Shown here: one piece after another, positions 1-12,200 of the stretch
Layout: every line of letters starts with the position of its first letter
Position numbering within the stretch: position 1 is the stretch's first letter
Source: Beroe forskalii
Lineage: Eukaryota > Ctenophora > Nuda > Beroida > Beroidae
Length of the DNA: 64,000 nucleotides
Reading direction: 5' to 3'
Assembly: GCA_011033025.1 (NCBI GenBank)
Contig: WFMF01000053.1
Span: 558,001 to 622,000, forward strand
Notes under the pieces: generated by a model
Databases searched by the model: none
What the model saw: the letters and a program-made list of their open reading frames with translations, nothing else
What the model was told of the DNA's origin: nothing
Made by a program: the position numbers and the translations under genes

Positions 1-143
1 GTGCAATTAGAGCAACAGCACCACTCTGGGCTGTTTGATTAGCGTACATTACATAATATGATATCATGAATGTAATTTTGCTGTTTTAATTAAGCTATAA
101 GATCTATTAACATAATAACTCTTATCTTCCAATTTCTTTTCAG

Positions 144-249
144 GAAGGAAAGGCGTTCCCATTTTTTGCTGGGCAAAAGGTCGAGGCCCAGTGGGTAGAT
201 AAATGTTTTTATCCAGCAACAATCGCATCTGTGGATGATAGTAATGCAG
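144..249 (+). CDS. Tudor-like domain, first half (exon)
   Basis: The acceptor is ttttcag at 137-143 and the donor is G|gtaaat. The exon reads 35 codons plus one base. The peptide contains GQKVEAQWVDKCFYPATI, the usual first two Tudor strands in which a barrel wall is followed by W/F-YPA. Tudor folds of this kind bind methylated lysine or arginine on histones or other proteins. It begins in phase 0, so at least one exon lies upstream of the window. Confidence 0.75.
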
Positions 250-3200
250 GTAAATGACAACTCAGTGATATGAAAGCAACCATATTAACGGGTGATAACT
301 AACAAATGGGACTTCCCAGCCATGAAAAAAAGGGATCTTTAGCACCAAAAAATGAACTGTACAAAACATTTTCCGAGTTTCCTTACGAAATGTGTCATAA
401 TTTTCCACTCCAACAACTTGAACAGCTGAAATTCTCGGAGCACATTGAAAAATGGCTAATCTTACTCAGAATACCAAAAATATGATGAAAATTCAATGGC
501 TTGGCTGCAGTGACCGTTACAAAAAAGTCCCATTTTTTAGTTATCACCCGTTATTATCTTTACTATTCTTTTTAAATTTGACCTCTCCTCCCTTCTTTTA
601 GTTTTAAGGAAATTTTCCTGATTCATCTTATTAATAATTTGGAGATGGCACGTGAATTATGTATGTTTGTGCGGGCGCATATTTTAAATTTGAGCTTGCC
701 AAGAGAGTATCAAGAGAAACGAATGCAAGCGGGAGAAACTATCAAGAGAAATGAAAACAAACGGGAGAAATGCAGGCCCAACGGGCCTGCTAGTCTAATT
801 AATAATTCTGTAAGGACTCGAAAGTTATGTATGTGCGGGCGCACATTTTAGATTTGAGCTTGCTAAGCAAATGTCAAGGGAAACAAAGGCTGAGCTGGGC
901 TTAGTCGCGCCGTTGCTATGGAAACCAAATCTTGTGCACGTGCAGATTATGATCAGTTCTAGGCGAGTGCTTTCTATTACGCTACAGCTTCTGTTTAGTA
1001 CTGTGCTGAAGTTTTATTTTTGAAAAGTTTGGTGTTTTCTTACCTTCAATTTCAAGATCTCAAGATGGAGAATGGACATAACTTGAATAACGGAAGATAT
1101 TACAGATGCATTGATTTCACAAAACTTTGGCAGAGGTTGGTCTATAATCATAACTGTAGAACTTATGAAATTGACGCTTATAAAGGGCATTCAAGGTTTT
1201 CAAAAGTTTGCAATTTAATCGAGTCGAATATAGGTGTAAAGCAGATTACGGAGACAGTTCCTCGCCTGGGTCAATGGAAAAACAAAATTGACCAATTCAA
1301 ATATGAGAATAATTTGTCAGAAAATCATATCTGCATTAAAAACGAAACCTCAGATGATTTAGCAATCAAAATTTAGCACAACTAAGATTCAGCGAAGGGC
1401 TACTTTTCACTCTGCTCCTTCATAAAATTGCCCATAACTTTTGTTCGAATTGAAATTTTTGTTGCGTTAAATTGGTAAAAAGTATCCAATCACTTTGAAT
1501 GGAAGCGTTGAAAATTTTCAAAAGAGGTGCTGTACAGTAGTACCGAGTGAGATGCGTTTTTGCGGCCCCAGTGCCCCAACGGGCCTGCTAGTTATTAAAT
1601 AAGATCCTTATAAGCCTTTATATCTTTCCAAATTCATCACCGTGAATTTTTTTACTTGTCAAATAATTCAATTTATTTCAGACTTTTTCAAGGTCATTTT
1701 TGATGACGGATACAGGAGAAAAGTGAAAGGACACCTAATTCGAGTACAGGTACAGAAGCACTGTTTCCGGCACATGCAATTATAATATTTAACTGATTAT
1801 TCATAATTCATTGCCTGGCTTCGGGAAAAATATCAGTCTTTCCTAACAAATGAATTTCTATTAAACTGAAGTTTCTTGAAATTTCGATTGCGATCTGAAT
1901 CAACTAGTCTCCATACCAACCAGTCTCTGAAAATCACTTTCTGGGGTCCTCGAATTAACCTTTTTCGCTTTCCTTAGAGGAACTTAATTATGCTCTGACC
2001 TTTAACTCATGAAATGGTATGCCAGGACACTCACGATTCTACAGAGCAAGACTCTGATCAAGCAGCTGCAGACATCAAAACACAGAGCGAGACAGCTGTG
2101 AAACCCTGCGAGGTTGGTACTGAGTTATAAATGATCAGTTCATTCCACATTTCACCACCACTCTCTGAAAATCACTTTCTGGGGTCCTCGAATTAACCTT
2201 TTTCGCTTTCCTTAGAGGAACTTAATTATGCTCTGACCTTTAACTCATGAAATGGTATGCCAGGACACTCACGATTCTACAGAGCAAGACTCTGATCAAG
2301 CAGCTGCAGACATCAAAACACAGAGCGAGACAGCTGTGAAACCCTGCGAGGTTGGTACTGAGTTATAAATGATCAGTTCATTCCACATTTCACCACCACT
2401 CTCTGAAAATCACTTTCTGGGGTCCTCGAATTAACCTTTTTCGCTTTCCTTAGAGCTTTAGAGGAACTTAATTATGCTCTGACCTTTAACTCATGAAATG
2501 GTATGCCAGGACACTCACGATTCTACAGAGCAAGACTCTGATCAAGCAGCTGCAGACATCAAAACACAGAGCGAGACAGCTGTGAAACCCTGCGAGGTTG
2601 GTACTGAGTTATAAATGATCAGTTTATTTCACAATTTTCACCACTCTCGTATCACTGACACCAATCTGACTTATCCCTGACACCAGTCTGACTTATCACT
2701 GACACCAGTCACTGGTGTTAGTGATAAGCCAGACTGGTGTTAGTGATAAGTCAGCATGATGTCAATGATAAGTCACACTAGTGTCAGATTGACACTAGTC
2801 TGACTCATCATTGACACCAGTCTGGCTTATCACTGACACCAGTCTGGCTTATCACTGACACCAGTCTGTCTGAATTATCACTGACACCAGACTGACTCAT
2901 CACTGAGATCAGCCTGACTTATCACTGACACCACTCTGATTTATCGCTTATTAATTAAAGACTTTTACATTAAATCATTAGAATTGTTATCTTGATCTTC
3001 ATAAAACCAATAGCAGCCTGCATACGGGAACAACGGGCACAAGAAATGCGCCGGCAGGCGCAATTCTTGTTGTTGCGTTAAATTGGTAAAAAATATCCAA
3101 TCACTTTTAATGGAAGCGTTGAAAATTTTCAAAAGAGGTGCTGTATCTCTGTATAGTAGTGCCGAGTGAGATGCGCTTTTGCGGCCCCAGTGCCCCAACG

Positions 3201-6200
3201 GGCCTGCTAGTTATCAAATAAGATCCTTCTAAGCCTTTATATCTCTTCAAATTCATCACCGTGAATGTTTTTACTTGTAAAAGTATAAAATATGAATTGA
3301 TTTTGTCGAAAATAATAAAATTTTAGTTTGATTGAAAAAATTTTAGTTTGATTGAAAACCAAAAAATAACGGAGTAACGGTTTATCTAGATGAAAAATTT
3401 GTAACCGATAATGGAAAGCCTAAAATCTACCACATATTTATGAAGAGGTGTTACAAGAAATAGCCTCCATACCCGCCCTTCACCCTGAATTCAAATGAAA
3501 AACAGTTAACACGCCGTTCTTTTAAAGGCTACATAATGAAGCAGTCAACAACGTATCAGAAAGCACTCGAAAGGATCATAATCTGCACGTGCAGAATATC
3601 TGTTCCCATAGCAACGGCGCGACTTAGCTCAGTTTAGCCTTCCTATCTCCTGATAGTCTCTTGGCAAGCTCAAATTTAATTGTATATTGGGTTTTTAAAG
3701 CCTGGCATAATATGTCCCGCTTAGCTTAGCCCTTGGATTGCTGCCGAGGGGCGGTCAGAGGACCATAACCTTGCACTGGTATTCTACCTAAAATATGGGA
3801 GCTCAGAAAGACATAATTCACGTGCTCTGTAGCAGGTTACGAAGACAGTTCCTAGCCTGGATCAATGAAAAAACAAAATTGTCCAAAATCAGTATGAGAA
3901 TCGGTTGGCAGAATTTTTAACATCATCCCGCAATCAAAACGTAAAAAAGTCGCATGGTTTAGCACGACTAAGATTAACCGAAGGACAACTCTTCACTCAG
4001 CACCTTCATAGAACTGAATATTTCATTTCGTTGATAACCGATCGGAATTTTCGATGCGGTAAAAAGTATCCAATTACTTTGATTTGGTGGTGTCTAAAAT
4101 TTGCGAAAGAGGTGCTGTGTACCGTGTAGCAGCGCCGAGTGAGATTTGATTGGGTTTTTGTTGGCCCAAGGCCCAAACAGCCCGCTAGTTTTATTTATTA
4201 TTTCTATATTTTCAGGCCACGAAACCAAGGCGCGAAGAATTGATTGAATGCTCGTGTAAAAAGACTTTCCAACGTCGTAATATGGCAGCTCATGTTCAGA
4301 GGCATTGCCCTCAGACCATTAATCTTACTGATGAACAGAAGAGTCAATTTGGAAAACGGATCTTAAAATGCACTGTATCAAATGATGCTAAGATACCCTG
4401 CTTTCTGAAAGATTGTCCATCCTTGCTATCCCCAGGAAACTATTCTGCGCATTTTTATCCAAAGGCGAAGGAATTGAACAAACTCCAGAGAGAGCACAAA
4501 ATGATTGCTGAAACAGCTAAATTATGTAAAATCCAGCTAAAGAAATTGTCCCAAGTCGATCACAAGTTAACAGCAGCAGAAGCACTTGAAACTATAAAAG
4601 CAAAGGCCTTCACCTGGGAAATTGAAGAAGGAAATTCTCGTGCAACCTCCAGTGCTGCCCATCCTGCAGATAGTGCCCATAATCCAGTCCATGTTTCTGA
4701 TGATTCTCAAGTCAAGGATCTTGATAACAACCCTGATGATGACTGTAACGATTCGGTGCTGGCTTCCAGTCTACAAGATCACGCCCCTATTCCTTCTTCA
4801 TATGGAATTACTGATTTGAGCTCCTGCACCGCAACAGCAGTCCCATCAGATGCAGGAAGTTCCAGTCAACATTTTTCATATACAAAACTACTCTACGATG
4901 AAGAAATGCTTCTTAGCGTAGGACAGGAAACTGATCTGATATCACAAATCTGGAAAAAATCTGAGGAGTCAAAGGTTGGAGATAAAGTGACTAACTGGCC
5001 AATTTCAGAAGAACTGGTAAACCCGAAAGCCACTGCCAGCCAAGCTGACATAAAACTCATGACGAAAGAAATGGGTTGGAGTGATAAAGATGCGATCCAC
5101 CACATCATAAATAAGTTTGTTGACTACTCCAAAGAAGTTAAACAATATCAGGATAAAACATTGGTAGGGTATCAATCAAAACTGAAATTATCTATATTCA
5201 GTTATATGAGTTGTATGGGAGTACTAAGTCATGAAATCATATCGGAGAAACATTTATTAAATGTAATCAGTTATTGCGACAAAACGTTGAATAGCAACAA
5301 AGGGGCCAAGACTAAGGAGTCATACCTTTCTGCACTCAAGGCCTTCACATTGTGGCTGCGTTTAGCCAAATATATTACTAAAGACGAGAGTGATAATGTC
5401 CTAACACATCTCACCGAGGCTATAAAAGCGAAATCAAAGTAAGTGGAATCAGGAAAAAAGGAAAAAGTCCTCTTATTTCTATTTCACAAAGTTACTGTAT
5501 ATTAGAAACATTTATGATTCAATCCAAGTGATTTCTTTCTTTAACAGAAGCCGAAGAAAAAATTGCACACTGTTTTCAGTTTCCTGGAACATAGCCTTCC
5601 ACATATTATTAGACGTAGGCTCTTTCATTGAATGCATATCCGATCAGGCTCAACGATCCAGCTTAACCACTCTATAATTACAGGCCAATCCAGAAACACC
5701 AAGTGGTGAAGAGGTCCCAGACAGAAAAGAATCTTCTAAAACTAAACGAGCTTGCCAAAATCACGTTGAATGAAAAGTGGTAAGTCCAAAACTACATCAT
5801 AAAATGAAAAGATTTGTCCAACGGAATTTTGATTTAAGCCTCAGAAAATATTCGATTTTGAATTTTATCGACCGGGAGAAATCATCAAAAATTGGCTCCT
5901 TGAATTTAATAACTCGTGCAAACCTCATAGGAAATCAAACTACTTAACTAGCAATGCCTGCAACGTCTCCGGTATTTCCGGAAGTGAACGCGTGTGTTTC
6001 AATCTGCACATTGTAATTTGCTCCTGTGACTTGCCATGATGCTTGACATGGGACAAAAAACTGCAGATAAACGAACTTCATAATTTTCATGAAGCACTCT
6101 GTTACAGGGCAGAGATCCCGAAGGATATTGAGGCTGATTCAGACGAACTCGAATATTTCACGCGCGCACGAGGGGCTTTGTATCTATCAATGCTAACCCT

Positions 6201-9200
6201 ACGAAGTGGGAGGTCGGGTGAGCCCTTGCTTCTTGTGGACGACGATGTATTAAATGCAGAGTCAATGAAAGATTCAGCTGGGAACGTTTTCCTGCATAAA
6301 TACTGGTAATGACTCAGATGTCTCATAATACCAAATCTGCACGTATAGTCTAGATGCTTTTACTAATGTGATTTGGCGACTCAATTATTTATTTGCGATC
6401 CCATCATAATACTTTAATAAACGGAATGGATAGCTTTTATTGTTTTGTAACCAGATGAATTATAGTTAATAAATTTTTCAAGCCTCTGTTTGAAATTAAA
6501 GGGTTAGTACTTACTTACTTACTTAGTATGCAGCTATTGCTGGGCTATTGTGGTCTAAGAAAAAGTTAAAACTTGATTGATGATGGTGTGTAGAATAGGG
6601 ATTTCTTCGTCAATTTAATCAGAAATAGGACGAGTACAGTGGTTACGAACATCTTCAATTGTCACAATTAAAACGTCGTGTTCTTGCGTAATATTTCAAT
6701 GAATATATTATCATTCATCATAGTCATACATTCTGAGAAGTTAATTGGTTAGAACATACAACTGACACACAACATATTCATATCACTAATATCTTATCTT
6801 AACTAAATCTATAAATAAGTACTATTCAGTGCATTTTTTAATAAATTAACTAAATTTAATTAGTACTTATTTATAGATTTAGTTAAGATAAGATATGTTG
6901 TATGTTCTTATCAATATACTTCTCAGAATGTATGACTATGATGAATGATTTATTCGTTGAATTACGCAAGAACACGACGTTTCAATTGTTACAATTGAAG
7001 ATGTTCGTAACCAATCTTATCGTCATATTTCTGATTAAATGGATTGATGATAATCTAAACTCTTTTCATATTTCAGCCCTAGACCAGACAGATCTCATGG
7101 AAAGGCTAAAACCTTCCACACATATGGAGCTGCACCAGAAATCTTTGTCACACCCCAGCAGCATGAGGTAGCAAAAGCATTCATAAAAAGATACTCAAAG
7201 ATCCGCAATGAAGGATGTACACAGCTTCTTTTTAGTGCTAAGACGGGAGGATCAACAAACACACAGAACAAGAAATCGTGGGTGAGTACGATGTACATTC
7301 CGTCACTTACAAATAAAAAGGTCATAACACGAATTAGCCAATTTTGAGGGTACTTGTAAGCGTGCAATAATTTGTATTATATAACGATCGTTATATAATT
7401 CTTGCTCCGTTAATTTTTGTTGTATAACGGCTTCAAAAATTGATTTTAAGGGTCAATTAATAATTTTCATAAGATTTTAAAATTTTCGAAATTTTGGGGT
7501 GTGATAATTTTTCCAGGGGTGTGATAACTGTACAGTTATCACACCCCTCAAAGGACAGTTAACACACCCTTCCAAAAATTATCACACCCCAAAAAATTAA
7601 AACTTTAGAATTTTTTGATTCGTATTTATCTACTATGTAAAATCATCTATGATCTGACTTTTCAGACAATGCTCTCACTCCATTGCGATACATCAGTGTA
7701 TACATATTGCGTTATCTTGTTTTTGCTTCATGTATACTCGTTAGTCGTTATATGAGCCGCGCACGCACGTACCACTCCAGTGCAGATAACCACAGTTCGA
7801 TATAAGGGCATATTGTAATCTCAGATATTATCTGATATTTGCACGAGTGCAATATCAAAATATCTGAATATGCACGAGTGCAATATATATCTAAACGAAG
7901 GTAGATAGGGAATTGCTATATGTGCACTGGTTTATATTGTGACCGTTTTGTGTCGTGGTATAATACGCTAATCTAACTCCTCTAGTGGTATTGTTGCACT
8001 AATTGCACTCGGCTTCTCCAAGTGAAATTAATGCTCTAATCAAACTCGACTCCGCCTCGTGTGATTAGTGCTTAAATTAGCACTCGACAATGTCTCGTGC
8101 AATAACAGCAACAATACCACTACGGGTAGTCAGATAATAGATAAGCGTATATTAGCGCATTCCCAGCCATGATCTATGTGTATATTACTGCATTCCCAGC
8201 CATATCAGCGTAAAGAGTATCACATTTTCCTGAAAATTCACCTAAAGTCGAAATAAGACATTATGGTGCACTTTCGTGAAAAATTTTGGCGTGGTGAGTG
8301 CTCACTTTGTAACGTTTTTAAACATCCTAAAAATAAATACTGTTCATAACAAGCTCATTCGGGGGAGCTGTACACGTGTCGCTTCGTTGACGAATTTATT
8401 ATATAATAATAATAATTTAAACTTTTATATTATAGTGGCACATCAACTTAAATTAATGCACAGCTGTGCCACGAGAACAGATTCAACAATAAAAGCAATG
8501 ACAGTGCTCCAAATAACTTAATATACAAATAATTTAAAGTTAACTAAAAAGCTGGAGTCATGCTGAGATTAAAGCACTGTCAGAAAACACAAAGCATAAT
8601 TTATACAAAAATGAATTGCAATAAGTTAAGTAATATAAGTTAAATATCAAATGCTATTTTGAATAAATAAGTTTTAAGAGTTGATTTGAAAGATTCTATG
8701 GAGGAACAAGTTTTAAGTTCTAAAGGTAAACAGTTCCATAGTTTAGGACCAGACTTCTGGAAAGATCTTTCACCCATATGAGATAAAACTCTAGGTTCAT
8801 ATAAGGAGATTGAGTGATTAAAATCTACATATTTGAACATTGATTCCAAATATTCTGGAGCAAAGCCATTCAAACATTTGTATACTATTAGGAGAATTTT
8901 AAAATGAATACGAAATTGTACAGGAAGCCAATGTAACTCTTTCAGTGTATCTCCAAGATGATCATGTTTATATAGTCCTACAACAGCTTTTGCAGCTGCA
9001 TTTTGAATGAGCTGTAGTTGATTGATAAGTTGTTCATTAACACCAAAGTATAATGCATTACAATAGTCTAGTCTGCATGCAATGATGCTGTTAACCAATA
9101 GTTTCATCTGATCTGTAGTGAAAATAAAACGCTTCTTGACAACATTTCTGATGAGGCGAAAGCAGTCCTTTTTTAGAGCTAAAATGTGAGTCTTGAAGGA

Positions 9201-12200
9201 GAGATTGCTGTCAAGTGTGATTCCAAGGTTTCTGGCACTTGAGACAAATCTCACACATACATTTCCAGGTAAGATTATACCCCCAATGTTAATTTGATTC
9301 AATATGTTTTGGGGGCCAAAAACAATTACTTGAGTCTTTCCAGGGTTAAGTTGTAAAAAGAAGCTTATCATCCAATTATGAATGGTCTTAAAACAGTTTA
9401 GTATTCTAATAGTAAGAGTGTCTGCTTGTTCACTAGGCTTAAAGCTTTTATAGACTTGATGATCATCTGCATAGCCGTGAATTGTGAATCCACTCTTTTT
9501 TATACAACCATAAAGGGATCGTATGTAGATATTGAACAAAATAGGACCCAATACAGAGCCTTGAGGAACTCCAAACTGAAGAGTGATTGATTCACTCACA
9601 ACATGGCCAAGCCTTGTTCTCTGAGTTCTGCTTGTCAAGAAACTCTTGAACCACTTCAGTGCAACCCCTCGGATTTTAATCTCCTTGCTCAAAATTTCAA
9701 GTAGCTTACTATGATCAACTGTGTCAAATGCTGCAGAGAGGTCAAGCATCATAAGAACAGTTGCCGATTTTTGATCACAGGCTATGAGCAAATCATTGGT
9801 AACTTTAAGCAGAATGGTTTCAGTGGAATGGTTCTTTTTATATGCTGATTGCTGAGAGATGTTCATGTTGTTCTTATCAAGATGATCATTCAGTCTACTT
9901 AGTACTACACGCTCTATGAGTTTTCCAAGAAAAGACAGATTTGATATTGGGCGATAATTCTTCAACTCCTCAGGATCAAGCTTGATATCCTTGAGAGTGG
10001 GGATTATGTCAGCAATTTTCAACCCTTCTATTGATCCAGTTGATAGAGATTGGTTAACTAGCTTACAGAACACTGGTATGAGTAGATCAATATTTTCTTT
10101 AACAATAGCTTCTGGTAAAAAGTCTGTTGGTGCACACTTAATGCCACTTTCCTTGATTATACCCTTTAGCTCTTCTTCAGTGCATGGAGTAAACTCATTC
10201 AAGTAATCACTTGTGAAAACTGGTTCTATCTTAGTGACATTATCATTGCTGATGGTTGGAAGTGATTCACGAATTTTGGTTATTTTCTCATTGAAATAGC
10301 TATTGAACTTCTCACTTAGTTGCACAACATCTGAATCTGAGGGCAGCATATTTTCCTGCTTTCTATCCAGCTCCTTGTTCACCACATTATAAACTGCTTT
10401 TAGATTGCCTTTGTTCTTTTCCAGCAACTCTCTATAGTATTGCTTCTTTTTCAAATTTGCCATTATGGTTGTTTCAGAGCGTATTTCTTCATAGAGTGTT
10501 CTATGATACTCACTTTTGCTCTTTTTCTTCTCAGCTTTCCTCCTTAGTTTGCGCTGGTTCTTATATTCTGAATCAAACCAAGGTGCATGGGCCACAAATG
10601 ATATTGTTTTCTGAGTGAGTGGTGCATGCTGATCAAGTAAACTGTTCATGGCTTTGAAAAAGTAGTTACATGAATCACTGAATTGGGAGTTCATCTCAAA
10701 GCTTGAAAGTGACTGAGATATATCAGAGGATAACATATTTTGGTCTACACTTCTTAGGTTTCTGGTAGTTATGATCTTTGGTTTTTTGAGACATATGTAA
10801 AATTCTTTGGTTGAACAAAGGATAGGATAGTGGTCACTCAATAGAAAATCATTTTTGATGTACATGGAAGCATGCTCTAAGAGATTACTATTGTCAAACA
10901 AAAGATCAATTGTCCCTTCATTGATGTGAGTAGGTTTATCAACTATTTGTCTGAATCCATACGAGTGAGCCATCTGCTCAAGTTCAGAGGAATAGTCATT
11001 AATTGATTCCATGTGTATGTTAAAGTCTCCACCAATCAATATGTAATCATACCGCATGCTAGCCTCCCCAAGCAAATTTTCTAGTTCTTCAAAAAACTTT
11101 TTTGTGACTGGTCCAGTTCTGTAGACTGAAATAAACAGTATCTTCATATCAGCTGCACATGTTATCAAGGCACAAACATGTTCAAATGTGGTGACCCCCT
11201 GAATTTTAAGAATTATTGGATTATACTGAAGGCTGGATTTCAACAGTAGTGCAGCACCACCTCCTTTTGTTTCAGATCGATGCTGATGTATAATAGCATA
11301 ACCATATGACTTGATATCAGCAGTGATTGCATTTGAGTGGTCAGTGAGCCAGGTTTCTGTAAGGAAAGCAATGTCAACAGCTTCATCCTGAAGTAAACAC
11401 ATAGTATCTCCACATTTATTGTTGATACTGCGTGCATTCCACACAAGGATTTTCAAGTGAGACTGGGCAGCCAGTTGAGGTTTTGCTAGTTTTTTGAGTA
11501 GTATGTCAAGGAGGCTTTTAATTTTTCCTGTCTTGCACGATACGAGGGGCAGCTGCTTGAAAAGGCAGGATGCTTTAGATCATCACCAGTTTTTCCAGCT
11601 TTTGAACAATTACAACACTTATATACTGATTCAACATTTTGGGTATCCTTGTGAGTGCAGTTACGAGTTTCATGATCACCAGAAGAACATATTCCACAAC
11701 AAGTAGATTGAGAACACTCTATAGCATAGTGGCCAAATCCTTGACACTTATGACAACGCTTGATGTACAGTTGATCATAAACAGGACATGACAAGAGTCC
11801 ATAGAACAGCCTATTATTGTTATTCTTTATAGCATGTCTGATGTCATCACTCACTTTGATAATTGCTTGTTTCATATTTTCATTGGACTTTAAAGGTTTC
11901 ACAGACAGAATTTCAAACACAGAGGAGTTATTTTTCAGACAGTCTCCCAAGTATGGGTTTTGGCTGAGGAGAGTGTTATATATGGTAGCAGCATGGTCCT
12001 TATTGAGCTCCTTGGGGATCCCTACCACTGAAATAGTGGGATTCTTCTCCTTGGGCTCTTTAAGGAGGTTAGGTGTAATACCAGATGTGGATAGTTTTTC
12101 CTTGAGATCATCCCTTGACTTTTGGTTAGGACAAACAATAACAGTATCACCATTTTTGTTAACAAACTTCTTGTGAACCTGAATACCATTTTTTATCACA

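Noticed and set aside
1020..1376. A 118-codon frame in the first intron
   Set aside because: It lies inside a Helitron-like repeat, and the related copy at 3840-3960 is interrupted and frame-shifted.
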